Assembly: GCA_030655755.1 (NCBI GenBank)
Contig: JAUSOQ010000028.1
Span: 1-64,000, forward strand
Direction of reading: 5' to 3'
Source: Coriobacteriia bacterium
GTDB taxonomy: Bacteria > Actinomycetota > Coriobacteriia > Anaerosomatales > Anaerosomataceae
DNA: 64,000 bases
Every line of letters begins with the position of its first letter. The first letter of the stretch is position 1. The notes below the pieces were generated by a model. It saw only the letters and a list, made by a program, of their open reading frames with translations, had not been told where the DNA came from and made no database searches. This document shows, in pieces, positions 45,852 to 54,340 of this stretch. Made by a program: the position numbers and the translations under genes.

Positions 45852-45912
45852 GTCCATGTACTTCGACCTGCGGTAGAATGCCCGTATCGCTGCCGACAGG
45901 GGAGTGCGTGCC

Positions 45913-46476
45913 ATGGACCCGAAGATGATCGAACAGGGCGTTCGTCTGATCCTTGAAGGTATCGGCGAGGATCCTTCACGTGAGGGGCTGCTCGACACGC
46001 CTCGCCGTGTGGCGGACATGTACGAGGAGATCTTCGCCGGTATCGGCCAGGAGGCTGCCGAGCACTTCTGTATCACCTTCAACGAGGGGCATCAGGAGAT
46101 GGTGCTCATTAGAGACATCCCGCTGTACTCGATGTGTGAACACCACCTGCTGCCGTTCCTCGGCCGGGCGCATGTAGCCTACATCCCCGGCAAGCACGGG
46201 CGCATCTGCGGGCTCTCCAAGATCGCGCGCCTCATCGACGTGTTCGCTAAGCGTCCGCAGGTCCAAGAGCGCCTGACCTCACAGATAGCGGACACACTCG
46301 TGACGAACCTCGATCCGCAGGGTGTGATCGTGGTGATCGAGGCGGAGCACCTGTGTATGTCGATGCGGGGCGTGCGTAAGCCGGGCGCCATCACGACTAC
46401 CTCGGCGGTCCGCGGCATCTTCGAGCGTAACCCCGCGACGCGCGCCGAGGCGATGTCACTCATCAAGGGTGCGTAG
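45913..46476 (+). CDS. folE: GTP cyclohydrolase I
   Basis: This enzyme makes dihydroneopterin triphosphate, the first pterin of folate synthesis. The 187-residue protein has the zinc-binding [43 protein letters not shown] and [17 protein letters not shown] motifs. The ATG at 45913 follows GGGGAG. It heads the folE-folP-folK operon. Confidence 0.95.
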   Translation: MDPKMIEQGVRLILEGIGEDPSREGLLDTPRRVADMYEEIFAGIGQEAAEHFCITFNEGHQEMVLIRDIPLYSMCEHHLLPFLGRAHVAYIPGKHGRICGLSKIARLIDVFAKRPQVQERLTSQIADTLVTNLDPQGVIVVIEAEHLCMSMRGVRKPGAITTTSAVRGIFERNPATRAEAMSLIKGA

Positions 46477-46477
46477 C

Positions 46478-47326
46478 ATGGCAGCGTCGATCTGGCGGTG
46501 CGGCCGGTTCGAGTTCGCTCTCGACCACTCGCTCATCATGGGCATCGTCAACGTCACGCCCGACTCGTTCTCCGACGGCGGCATGTGTGAGGACCCGCTC
46601 GTCGCCGTCGTATGCGGACGAGAACTTGTCGCCTGGGGCGCCTCGATCATCGATGTGGGTGGCGAGTCGACCCGCCCCGGTGCTGCCGGGGTATCGGTGG
46701 CCGAGGAGATTGCGCGGGTCCGGCCGGTGATCGGTGGGCTTACAGGGGAACTCGATGTCCCGATCTCCGTAGACACGCGTCACCCTGAAGTGGCACGCGC
46801 GTGCCTTGATGTTGGTGCGGCGATCATCAACGACGTCTCCGGTTTCCGCGATCCGGCTATGGTCGACGTTGCCGCCGCATCTGATGCGGGTGTCGTCATC
46901 ATGCACATGCTCGGCGAGCCACGCACGATGCAGGCGGAGCCGCACTACGATGACGTTGTGGCCGAGGTCGGCGAGTACCTTGCGCGACAGGCGGCCGCCC
47001 TGGAACGTGCAGGCGTTGCACGCGAACGCATTGCCCTAGACCCCGGTATCGGTTTCGGCAAGACGTTGGAGCACAACATCGAGCTGCTCCATCGGCTGCC
47101 CGAGCTGGCGACGCTCGGCTATCCGCTCGTCGTCGGCGCCTCGCGCAAGTCGATGATCGGGATGATCCTCGGCGAGCCGGATCCCGGGAAGCGCCTTGAG
47201 GGAAGTCTCGCCATCGCTGCGTGGGCGGTGACGCATGGTGCCAGTATCGTGCGCGTACATGATGTTGCCGAGACGGTGCGCTTGCTGCGTGTCACGCAAG
47301 CGATAGCCGACGGGGGTGCGAGATGA
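46478..47326 (+). CDS. folP: dihydropteroate synthase
   Basis: FolP joins the pterin to p-aminobenzoate. Family signatures are MGIVNVTPDSFSDGG near the N-terminus, IDVGGESTRPGA, INDVSG and LDPGIGFGKT, with GASRKSMIG near the end. Length (282 residues) is normal. The ATG lies one base after the folE stop and the gene overlaps folK by four bases. Confidence 0.95.
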   Translation: MAASIWRCGRFEFALDHSLIMGIVNVTPDSFSDGGMCEDPLVAVVCGRELVAWGASIIDVGGESTRPGAAGVSVAEEIARVRPVIGGLTGELDVPISVDTRHPEVARACLDVGAAIINDVSGFRDPAMVDVAAASDAGVVIMHMLGEPRTMQAEPHYDDVVAEVGEYLARQAAALERAGVARERIALDPGIGFGKTLEHNIELLHRLPELATLGYPLVVGASRKSMIGMILGEPDPGKRLEGSLAIAAWAVTHGASIVRVHDVAETVRLLRVTQAIADGGAR

Positions 47327-48138
47327 CCGACGCCTACATCGGACTCGGCGCCAATCTTGGTGATCGTCTGGAGACGCTTTCCCGGGCGTTGCACCTGATC
47401 GACGAGCTGCCCGAGACACATATCGTGGCTGTGTCGCACGTCTACGAGACCGAACCGTGGGGCGTCACCGACCAGCCCGATTTCGCGAACGCAGTGGCCC
47501 ATGTGCGGACGTCGTTGCGTGCAGACGTTCTTCTCGGCGGGTTGCAGGACATCGAGACGACACTCGGGCGCGCGCGTGCGGAGCGGTATGGCGCGCGGAC
47601 CATCGACCTCGACATCCTGCTCTTCGGCGATGAAGAGTGGGCGAGCCCGACGCTCACCATCCCACACCCGCATCTGCTGGAGCGCGAGTTCGCGGTCGTG
47701 CCGCTGCTGAAGATCGCGCCGGACGTTCGTCTGCCGGACGGTTCGTCCGTGTCCCGCGATGGTGCCGTGCACGGTCGTATCACGAGCGTGCTGGGTATCG
47801 TGTCGGGCTTTAAGGATCGTGGCGTGAGCGATGTCTTCGCAGCGACGAACACCGTGCCGCACGTTCAGGCGGATGGTCAAGACTGGGTCGAGGTCGCTTC
47901 GAGCTCCGCAGCTAGCCGTATCGACCGGGCGCCCGACCTGAGGCTGCTGTTCTTCCAGTCGGTTCTCGACGCCGAGCAGATCCCTTACGTCTATGATCCC
48001 TTTGCTCCCACGGAGAACTACAACCCATGGGGGCTCACCAGGGCGGTGCGGCTGCTCGTGCCTGCGTCATACGCCGCACGTGCGAGGCGATTGCTCGCCG
48101 AGGTCGCCACTGCATCACCGCAGTTCCCGCAGGAGTAG
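47323..48138 (+). CDS. folK: HPPK (FolK) fused to a DUF2007-like domain
   Basis: Residues 1-165 are 2-amino-4-hydroxy-6-hydroxymethyldihydropteridine pyrophosphokinase: GLGANLGDRLETLSRAL, VYETEPWG, and RYGARTIDLDILLFG. The last 70 or so residues (LRLLFFQSVLDAEQIPYVYDPF...AVRLLVPASYAARARRLLAEV) look like DUF2007, a small domain often described as a putative signal-transducing domain. A linker of about 40 residues joins them. The usual length of FolK is about 160, so the tail is extra. No folB is next to it. Confidence 0.85.
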   Translation: MTDAYIGLGANLGDRLETLSRALHLIDELPETHIVAVSHVYETEPWGVTDQPDFANAVAHVRTSLRADVLLGGLQDIETTLGRARAERYGARTIDLDILLFGDEEWASPTLTIPHPHLLEREFAVVPLLKIAPDVRLPDGSSVSRDGAVHGRITSVLGIVSGFKDRGVSDVFAATNTVPHVQADGQDWVEVASSSAASRIDRAPDLRLLFFQSVLDAEQIPYVYDPFAPTENYNPWGLTRAVRLLVPASYAARARRLLAEVATASPQFPQE

Positions 48139-48141
48139 CCG

Positions 48142-48159
48142 TCGGAAGCTATGCTTCCG
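48142..48159. terminator. short hairpin between converging folK and thiF-like genes
   Basis: CGGAAGC (48143-48149) and GCTTCCG (48153-48159) form a 7-bp stem that overlaps the end of the minus-strand gene. It is a weak candidate bidirectional terminator. Confidence 0.4.
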
Positions 48160-48778
48160 GGTAGCCGAGCAGGATACGGATCGCCATGTGCGCCTCGTGG
48201 CCGGCGGCCACGCACACGCGGCTCGCAAACAACGGATGTTCGGCGGACACCTCACTGACCAGGTCGCCGACCATCCACAGGTTGCCCATCAGGTGGCGCG
48301 TGATGATGTCGTTGGTGGAGCCGTAGCCCGCGAGTCCTGATGCCGAGACGATCGGTACGCCGGGAAGCAGCTCGGAACTCACCGCCACGAGCATGGCCTT
48401 GTCGTGCGCACTGTCGACGGCTTCGATGAGCAGGTCGATGCCCGAGAAGATCTCCGCGAAGTTCTGCTCGTCGATGTGCGCCTGGAAGAGTTCGAGGCGC
48501 ACGGCCGGGTCGATGCGTGTCAGGTTGGTCGCCAGCGCTTCGGTCTTGGGGAGCCCGATCTGATCCCGGAAGAAGAACTGACGGTCGAGATTGCTCTCTT
48601 CGACCAGGTCGTGATCGGCCAGCACGAGTGAGCCGATGCCGCTTCGTACGAGCATCCATGCGGCGTTGCTCCCCAGCCCGCCACACCCCACGATACCGAT
48701 GCGTTTGTGGCCGAGCTTGGCGCGCAGGTCGCGGTACTCCTCGGCAGCGGGAACCGGATGGGTGTGGGGGACGGGCAT
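48149..48778 (-). CDS. ThiF/MoeB-family sulfur-carrier adenylyltransferase
   Basis: This 209-residue E1-like protein has the Rossmann motif RIGIVGCGGLGSNAAWML, then LVLADHDLVEESNLDRQFFF and the ATP-contact region typical of ThiF/MoeB. It would adenylate the C-terminal Gly-Gly of the small protein encoded upstream. The ATG at 48778 lies one base after that gene's stop. The trio with aldehyde oxidoreductase suggests that it serves pyranopterin cofactor sulfuration for that enzyme, as with MoeB and MoaD; thiamine synthesis is the alternative. Confidence 0.82.
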   Translation of the reverse strand: MPVPHTHPVPAAEEYRDLRAKLGHKRIGIVGCGGLGSNAAWMLVRSGIGSLVLADHDLVEESNLDRQFFFRDQIGLPKTEALATNLTRIDPAVRLELFQAHIDEQNFAEIFSGIDLLIEAVDSAHDKAMLVAVSSELLPGVPIVSASGLAGYGSTNDIITRHLMGNLWMVGDLVSEVSAEHPLFASRVCVAAGHEAHMAIRILLGYPEA

Positions 48779-48779
48779 G

Positions 48780-49031
48780 TCAGCCACCTGCAACAGGCGG
48801 GAACACCGCTAGGCGTTCGCCCTCGTCCAGGACGTACTCATCCGGGGCATGTCGATTGTTCACGAAGACTATCCGCGGTTCGTCAGGCAGACCGAGACGA
48901 TCGATCACCTGCCCGACGGTCATCCCGTCGGGCAGGTCGACCAGTTGCGCGTGCGCACTCAGCCGGTTGCCGTTCTCCGTCTCAGGCAGGTACTGCGTCA
49001 GACTGGCGAACAGTGCGAGTTGTATGCGCAT
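48780..49031 (-). CDS. MoaD/ThiS-family sulfur carrier protein
   Basis: The 83-residue ubiquitin-like protein ends in Gly-Gly (VFPPVAGG), the site of adenylation and thiocarboxylate formation, after the typical DEGERLAVFPPVAGG tail. It lies between the ThiF-like gene and the aldehyde oxidoreductase gene, all on one strand, so it is probably a dedicated MoaD for the tungstopterin. Confidence 0.85.
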   Translation of the reverse strand: MRIQLALFASLTQYLPETENGNRLSAHAQLVDLPDGMTVGQVIDRLGLPDEPRIVFVNNRHAPDEYVLDEGERLAVFPPVAGG

Positions 49032-49051
49032 GCAGGTTTCCTCTTCGCTGG

Positions 49052-50827
49052 CTAGCTGATGCCCATCCCGGCGGCGGTTGCAGGTACAAAGTCGAACACC
49101 GCGTCGAGCTCCTCGTCGGAGACGGTGAACACGACGTTATGCGGCGGCAGCTTCTCGGTGTAGAAGTACGCGGGAAGCCTGTCGTCGGCTGCCGTGAACC
49201 CGGCGTGTGTGTTGAAGAGCCGCTCGTAGGTGAGTACCTCTTTGCCGAGTTGCATGAGCTCGTCGGCGCCCCATGTCTTGCCGGTGTGTGCGGTGACCAT
49301 CTCGCCGATGGCTTCGAATGCCGCGGGAATGTCCAGCACCGGGAAGGCGACGAAGATGCACAGGCCGAGTGAGTCGAGCATAGCGGTCGCGATCTGCAGA
49401 TTCTTAGAGAGCTCGGCTTGGCCCTCTGACTTGAGCGGATCGACGGTCCCACCGACTGCCAGCACGTTCGCCGTGATCGAGTAGCCGGCCGTATGGTCGG
49501 CGCCCATGGTCGACGTCGCATACGTGACACCGATGCCCTGGATCGGGCGCGGGTCGTAGGCTGGCATGGCTTGGTGCTTGACGACAGGGATACGCGTGAC
49601 GCCGAACGCCTTACCTGTGGCCTCAGCACCGGAGGCGATGATCTTGCCGAGCTCGGTGCCCTTGCGGATCTCTTTGAGTACACTGAGTGCCCCTGGTCCA
49701 TCGCCGAACGCGAGTTTGCCGGACTCCATGTAGACGGCGAGTGTGGCGCCCATCTCGATCGTGTCGATGCCGAGGTCACCGCACTCACGGTCGAGCGCTG
49801 CGACCGAATCCATGTCACCGATGCCACAATCTGCGCCCAGCGACCATGCGGACTCGTACTCGGGACCCTTCGTCCAGTAGCTGCCGTCCTCGTGGACGTA
49901 GTAGCGCGAGCACTGGATCACACATCCGGTATGGCAGCCGTGCTTGACGTTGCCACCGCGCTTGACCGTGATCTCGCGCATCGTCTCGCCGGAGATGCCG
50001 TCTACGCCCTCGAACTGGCCCGAAGAGAAGTTGCGCGTGGGGTAGCCGCCCGCCTCGTTGATGATGTTGGCGAGCACGTTCGTGCCATAGGTGGGAAGAC
50101 CGGTGCCGCTGACAGGATGCTCACGCAATGCGGCCGCGAACTTCTTGACCGCTGCGTTGAACGCGTCTTTGTCGGTGTGCTCGAGGTATGCGTCACCGGC
50201 GTCGTTGACGACGACGGCCTTAAGACCTTTGGCGCCCATGACGGCTCCAAGGCCGCCACGGCCGGCGAAGCGGTTGGGATAGCCGTTCGGATCGGAGACG
50301 GCGATGCCGGCGCCGGGGAGCAGCATTTCGCCCGCAGGGCCGTTGGTCATGGTCGAGTAGCGACCTTCCTCGGCAAATCCCTTCGTGAGCTCGTCGACGG
50401 TGGCGTAGTTCCCAAGGCCGGCGAGTTCGTCGTGACGTACCAGCGTGGCTTCGCCATCGGGGCCGATCTCGAGAACGTAGCGCGCTGCCGCATCAGCCGG
50501 CGCGCCTTCAACGATGATCGCCGCGATCCCGATGCGAGCGAGCGAGTGGGCGACCTGGCCGCCGGAGTTCGATTCCTTGATGCCGAGGGTCAGCGGGCTC
50601 TTTGCACCCACGGACAGGCGTCCGCCGTTGGGTGCGGTCGTTCCGCCGAGCAGACCGGGTGCGATGACGAGCTTGTTGTCCGGGCCCAAAGGATCGGCGT
50701 CAGCCGGTACCTCGGTGAAGACCAGCGCATCGGTGAGCGCCCGGCCTCCGTAGTTCGCCCATTTGTCGGGCAGTGGTTCTTTGGTGATGGATAGATCGGA
50801 CATGTTGACGCGGAGGATCGTTCTCAC
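49052..50827 (-). CDS. aor: tungsten/molybdenum aldehyde:ferredoxin oxidoreductase family enzyme
   Basis: AOR-family enzymes use a bis-pyranopterin metal centre and a [4Fe-4S] cluster to oxidise aldehydes. The N-terminal domain has NYGGRALTDALVF and NSGGQVAHSLARIG; three cluster cysteines lie in HGCHTGCVIQCS, and the fourth is in LDSLGLCIF. The product is 591 residues, near the family norm of about 600. The GTG at 50827 follows GGAGGT and gives the expected MRTILRVN start, so the upstream codons are rejected. The aldehyde substrate is unknown. The electron partner is probably ferredoxin. Confidence 0.88.
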   Translation of the reverse strand: MRTILRVNMSDLSITKEPLPDKWANYGGRALTDALVFTEVPADADPLGPDNKLVIAPGLLGGTTAPNGGRLSVGAKSPLTLGIKESNSGGQVAHSLARIGIAAIIVEGAPADAAARYVLEIGPDGEATLVRHDELAGLGNYATVDELTKGFAEEGRYSTMTNGPAGEMLLPGAGIAVSDPNGYPNRFAGRGGLGAVMGAKGLKAVVVNDAGDAYLEHTDKDAFNAAVKKFAAALREHPVSGTGLPTYGTNVLANIINEAGGYPTRNFSSGQFEGVDGISGETMREITVKRGGNVKHGCHTGCVIQCSRYYVHEDGSYWTKGPEYESAWSLGADCGIGDMDSVAALDRECGDLGIDTIEMGATLAVYMESGKLAFGDGPGALSVLKEIRKGTELGKIIASGAEATGKAFGVTRIPVVKHQAMPAYDPRPIQGIGVTYATSTMGADHTAGYSITANVLAVGGTVDPLKSEGQAELSKNLQIATAMLDSLGLCIFVAFPVLDIPAAFEAIGEMVTAHTGKTWGADELMQLGKEVLTYERLFNTHAGFTAADDRLPAYFYTEKLPPHNVVFTVSDEELDAVFDFVPATAAGMGIS

Positions 50828-50964
50828 AGGCCACCTCCATGCTTGACGGGCGACGCCCTGCCGGGGGTCGCATTTATGTGGTTCCAACTAAATGGATATA
50901 CCCTTCACGCCTTGTTACATCGCTTTAGAGAGGCTCTTTCGTCCGGTGGGGACTTGCATCACGA

Positions 50965-50991
50965 CATCTAGATGTGTTATACATATAGATG
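50965..50991. promoter_or_regulatory. operator of the PadR-like regulator
   Basis: CATCTAGATGT (50965-50975) and ACATATAGATG (50981-50991) form an 11-bp inverted repeat with one mismatch and a five-base spacer. ATGT/ACAT half-sites around an A/T-rich centre are typical of PadR operators. It contains a -10-like TTATAC and ends 22 bases before the regulator's start, implying autorepression; it could also face the divergent aor operon. Confidence 0.7.
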
Positions 50992-51012
50992 ATTTGAGAA
51001 GGAGCTGGTTGA

Positions 51013-51411
51013 ATGCCGGGTCAGGGACGCAGACGCCGCTGTGAGGCTGCCGACGGAACGCACCGCCAGCTCGGCCGTGGCAGGGGTGCGCTCCTTGAGC
51101 CGGCAGTTCTTGCGGCTCTTGCGGACTCGGAGGCGCACGGCTATGACGTCCGTAAGAGCATCGAGGACATGACGAGTGGTCTGGTGTCAGCCGACTCCGG
51201 TGGGCTCTATCGGCTGCTTCGTCGGCTAGAGGATGACGGAGTCGTCGTCTCTACGTGGGTCGAAGGTGGATCCGGACCGCAGCGCCGTGAGTATGCATTG
51301 ACTGCCGAGGGGCGCGAGCTCCTGGCGCACTGGCTCGACCACTTGCGCGAGCGTGAGCGGGTGCTGTCGCTGCTGGTGGCTGCGGTGGAGCGTGTGGTAG
51401 CAAAGGACTAG
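51013..51411 (+). CDS. PadR-family transcriptional regulator
   Basis: The 132-residue protein has a basic N-terminal tail, then the PadR winged helix: LLEPAVLAALADSEAHGYDVRKSI, SGGLYRLLRRLEDDGVVVS and the wing RREYALTAEGRELL. The start follows GAAGGAGCTG. It lies directly behind a near-perfect operator and before the DUF5320/NifX-like cluster, which it probably controls. The inducer is unknown. Confidence 0.85.
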   Translation: MPGQGRRRRCEAADGTHRQLGRGRGALLEPAVLAALADSEAHGYDVRKSIEDMTSGLVSADSGGLYRLLRRLEDDGVVVSTWVEGGSGPQRREYALTAEGRELLAHWLDHLRERERVLSLLVAAVERVVAKD

Positions 51412-51454
51412 ATGACGCGATCTTCAGGTCGCGTCGCAGAAGGAGGTCTTGATC

Positions 51455-51643
51455 ATGCCAGGACAGGATGGAACAGGCCCGCAGGGCCAGGGACCGATGA
51501 CAGGTGGCGGTCGTGGTAACTGCGTGACCGACGCTCCGGGTGCGGGACTGGGCCGTGGACTCGGCCGTGGACTCGGCCGTGGGCTCGGTCGTCTGGGCCG
51601 GGGAGTCGGTCGTGGACTCGGTTTGGGAAGAAGGGGTCGATAG
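51455..51643 (+). CDS. DUF5320-like Gly/Arg-rich small protein
   Basis: This 62-residue protein begins MPGQDGTGPQGQGPMTGGGRGNC, the pattern of DUF5320 proteins, and ends in repeated GLGRGLGR units. The ATG at 51455 is eight bases after AGGAGGT. Such small proteins regularly accompany NifX-like and MinD-ferredoxin genes in anaerobes; their function is not established. The gene overlaps the next by one base. Confidence 0.75.
   Translation: MPGQDGTGPQGQGPMTGGGRGNCVTDAPGAGLGRGLGRGLGRGLGRLGRGVGRGLGLGRRGR
51544..51630 (+). repeat. 12-base tandem repeat coding for Gly-Leu-Gly-Arg
   Basis: Units close to GGACTCGGCCGT repeat in tandem within the 3' part of the DUF5320-like gene, with degenerating copies at both ends. 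They encode alternating GLGR units. Copy number is likely to vary between strains. Confidence 0.65.
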
Positions 51644-52002
51644 TGAAGGTCGCAGTATCAGCTGTGGGTCCGACCTTGGACGACAAGGTCGATGAAAGGT
51701 TCGGGCGTGCGCGGTACTTCCTCATCACGGACGGTACGGCCGGTGACGTCGAAGTGATCGACAACTCTACGAACCGCAACGCCATGCAGGCTGCCGGTAT
51801 CGCCTCGGCAGAACTCGTCGCCGATCATGGTGTCGAGGCCGTGGTGACTGGGCACCTCGGGCCCAAGGCGTTCCCCGCACTTGGGTTAGCCGGTATCAAA
51901 GGGTACAGTGCGGTTGGTATGACGGTGCGTGAGGCGCTCGAGGCGCTCGCGGCCGGCACGCTCGTCGAGCTCACAGAAGCTGGACAAGCATTCCCTCACT
52001 AG
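51643..52002 (+). CDS. NifX/NifB-associated domain protein (dinitrogenase cofactor-binding family)
   Basis: The 119-residue protein has the family pattern: MKVAVSAVGPTLDDKVDERFGRARYFLI, a central IASAELVADHGVEAVVTGHLGPKAF and a closing TVREALEAL segment. Members bind iron-sulfur or iron-molybdenum cluster precursors in nitrogenase systems, but no nitrogenase genes are in this window. It lies between the DUF5320-like gene and a second paralogue. Confidence 0.85.
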   Translation: MKVAVSAVGPTLDDKVDERFGRARYFLITDGTAGDVEVIDNSTNRNAMQAAGIASAELVADHGVEAVVTGHLGPKAFPALGLAGIKGYSAVGMTVREALEALAAGTLVELTEAGQAFPH

Positions 52003-52026
52003 CATGTATCACTGAAAGGACGATGA

Positions 52027-52416
52027 ATGACTGAGAAGAGCTGCATGACACTTGCTGTTCCTTCGAGCGGCCAGGGAGGCATGGAAGTCGAACGCTCGGG
52101 CCATTTCGGCCACTGCGACTGCTTCACTCTCGTGGACATCGAGGATGGTGTGGTGAGTGCCGTGCGTGTCATCGACAACCCACCCCACCAGGAGGGTGGT
52201 TGCTTGCAGCCCGTGCAGTTGCTCGCCTCTCATGGAGTGAACGCCCTTATCGTCGCAGGGATCGGCGCTCGTCCGCTTGCCGGTTTCAATGACGTGGGTA
52301 TCGCGGTCTACTTCGACAACCAGCTGCCGATCGTCAGTGACGCGGTGGCTGCGCTGATCGCGGGACGGATGGAGATCATCGATCCGTCAGCCGTGTGTGG
52401 CGGCGGCAACCACTAG
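52027..52416 (+). CDS. second NifX-like domain protein
   Basis: This 129-residue paralogue of the preceding protein has MEVERSGHFGHCDCFTLVDI, NPPHQEGGCLQPVQLLASHGVNALIVAGIGARPL and a C-terminal CGGGNH tail. The extra cysteines and histidines (HFGHCDC, CGGG) could bind a metal cluster. The start follows AAAGGA. The MinD-ferredoxin gene begins two bases after its stop codon. Confidence 0.85.
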   Translation: MTEKSCMTLAVPSSGQGGMEVERSGHFGHCDCFTLVDIEDGVVSAVRVIDNPPHQEGGCLQPVQLLASHGVNALIVAGIGARPLAGFNDVGIAVYFDNQLPIVSDAVAALIAGRMEIIDPSAVCGGGNH

Positions 52417-52418
52417 TC

Positions 52419-53306
52419 GTGTCCGACGTGGGCAGCACGTTCATCGTTGCCGTGGCTTCCGGCAAAGGCGGCACCGGTAAGACGCTTGTCGCGACCAACC
52501 TCGCCGTCGCTTTGGCGCGAGATGGTCGCGACGTCGTTTTGGTCGACTGCGACGTCGAGGCGCCCAACGACCATCTCTTCTTCGAGATGGACGCGCAGCA
52601 TCGTGCGGTGATGGTGCCCCTGGCCGAGGTCGACGAGGAAGCATGTACGGCGTGCGGCGCCTGTCGCGATGCGTGCGCGTACGGCGCGATCCGCATCCTG
52701 GGCGGGCACACGCTCGTGTTCCCCGAGCTCTGCCACGGCTGTGGCGCTTGTGTCATAGCGTGCCCCATCGGGGCGATGGGCGAGACCCGGCGCCGGGTCG
52801 GCGAGGTGTCTTGGGGACCCGTTCGGGGTCTTGCTGCGCAAGACCGGCTCACGCTTGTCAGCGGCACGCTCGATATCGGTGACGTGAAGGCGCCTGATGT
52901 CATCCGCGCCGCGCGTTCGCTTGCCGCAGGGCACGCATGTGTGGTGCTCGATGCACCGCCGGGCGTGTCGTGTGCGGCAGTGGCAGCCGTCAAGGGCGCC
53001 GGCTTGCTCCTTCTCGTGACGGAGCCTACGCCCTTCGGTCTGCACGATCTTGAACTTGCCGCCCGTCTCGGCCACGAACTCGAGGTTCCGATGGCGGTGG
53101 TACTCAACCGCGCCGGTACGGGCTCGGTGGATATCGAGGCATGGTGCACACGCGAAGGGATACCCCTCGTCGCTCGCATACCCTTCATGCGCGAAGTGGC
53201 CGAGAAGTATGCGGACGCGTGCCTCGTAGCCGACGAGGTCCCGGCGGTCGCCGACGCCATCGCCGCTATGGTGGCGCTCGTCGCCGAAAGGGAGGCGAGT
53301 GTGTGA
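52419..53306 (+). CDS. MinD-superfamily ATPase with inserted ferredoxin domain (first)
   Basis: The 295-residue P-loop protein has the deviant Walker A SGKGGTGKTLVATN, a two-cluster ferredoxin insert (CTACGACRDACAYGAIRI and CHGCGACVIACPIGAM, residues about 70-115) and the MinD motif DAPPGVSC. Proteins of this family are scaffolds or carriers for iron-sulfur clusters and are common in anaerobes. It overlaps the second copy by four bases. The GTG at 52419 is chosen because the frame upstream overlaps the NifX-like gene. Confidence 0.88.
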   Translation: MSDVGSTFIVAVASGKGGTGKTLVATNLAVALARDGRDVVLVDCDVEAPNDHLFFEMDAQHRAVMVPLAEVDEEACTACGACRDACAYGAIRILGGHTLVFPELCHGCGACVIACPIGAMGETRRRVGEVSWGPVRGLAAQDRLTLVSGTLDIGDVKAPDVIRAARSLAAGHACVVLDAPPGVSCAAVAAVKGAGLLLLVTEPTPFGLHDLELAARLGHELEVPMAVVLNRAGTGSVDIEAWCTREGIPLVARIPFMREVAEKYADACLVADEVPAVADAIAAMVALVAEREASV

Positions 53307-54214
53307 AAGCGCTCGTGGTCGCATCCGGTAAAGGCGGCACCGGCAAGACGACGCTGTCGGCGGCGTTCGCGCATTTCGCTTCGGCGGAACGCTCAGTGGT
53401 GGTCGCCGACTGCGATGTCGAGGCGGCGAACCTGCCCATCGCACTCGGTGCGGTCGATGTGACGTGCGAGGCGTTCGGAGGTGCGAGCGAGGCCGTGATC
53501 GATGTCGCGGCATGCAGCGCGTGCGGCGCCTGTGTGGATGTCTGTCGCTTTGGCGCCGTCGAGCCGAAGGTCACGGGCCAGGATGTCGGCTACTGCATCG
53601 ATCCCTGGTCATGTGAGGGGTGCGGAGCGTGCGCTTTAGTCTGCCCGACCGGAGCGGTGACGATGCGCCCGAAGCAGGCCGGGGAGGCATGCTCGGGTGT
53701 CACGCGGGTCGGTCCGATCGTGTATGGGGATCTGCGTCCCGGTGAGGACCTTTCCGGCAAGCTCGTGACCGAGGTGCGCGAACGCGCCAAAGGTCTCGCT
53801 GAGCAGCATGATGGGACATTGATGATCATCGATGGACCTCCGGGCATCGGATGCCCGGTCATCGCGGCCATCACCAACACCGACCATCTCGTCGCGGTCA
53901 CCGAGCCCACCGCATCCGGCGTCCACGATCTCGATCGACTCGTGCAGCTCGCTCGCAAGCTCGGCGTGTCCGTCTCGGCGGTACTGAACAAAGCCGACCT
54001 GTCTGCGAGCGGAGCGGAGCGCATCAGAAGGTACTGCGCAGATGCCGGTGTCGAGCTGATCGGCGAGGTCCCGTTCGATCCCGCACTGGCGGCGCTTCTC
54101 GGGGGAATGGCCGAGGGAAGCGGCATGCCCGCTCCCGGTGACGATGCCGATAGCCCCGGCCTTTCCGCGGTCAGAGACGTCTGGGGACACGTTCGCGCGG
54201 TCGTCGCTCCCTGA
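53303..54214 (+). CDS. MinD-superfamily ATPase with inserted ferredoxin domain (second)
   Basis: The 303-residue product has Walker A SGKGGTGKTTLSAAF, two ferredoxin motifs (CSACGACVDVCRFGAV, CEGCGACALVCPTGAV) and IDGPPGIGCPV. Two such ATPases side by side are usual and probably form a heterodimer acting on the NifX-like proteins encoded upstream. The GTG start at 53303 overlaps the stop of the first copy. Confidence 0.88.
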   Translation: MKALVVASGKGGTGKTTLSAAFAHFASAERSVVVADCDVEAANLPIALGAVDVTCEAFGGASEAVIDVAACSACGACVDVCRFGAVEPKVTGQDVGYCIDPWSCEGCGACALVCPTGAVTMRPKQAGEACSGVTRVGPIVYGDLRPGEDLSGKLVTEVRERAKGLAEQHDGTLMIIDGPPGIGCPVIAAITNTDHLVAVTEPTASGVHDLDRLVQLARKLGVSVSAVLNKADLSASGAERIRRYCADAGVELIGEVPFDPALAALLGGMAEGSGMPAPGDDADSPGLSAVRDVWGHVRAVVAP

Positions 54215-54340
54215 CGTGCGCGGAATACCTTCGTCGGCGATGGCGCGCACGGCGCTCACCTGGTGCTATACTCGGAAACCCATCCGAGGAGGACTGCCTG
54301 GACCCGGGGACGGGCTGGGACGGTCGGGAAGGAGCCGATG

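Noticed and set aside
49493-50794. 433-codon frame antisense to the aldehyde oxidoreductase
   Set aside because: Shadow frame with no recognisable domain; the minus-strand AOR is unambiguous.
51544-51630. CRISPR-like array
   Set aside because: The repeats are contiguous 12-base coding units with no spacers. No CRISPR array was seen anywhere in the window.
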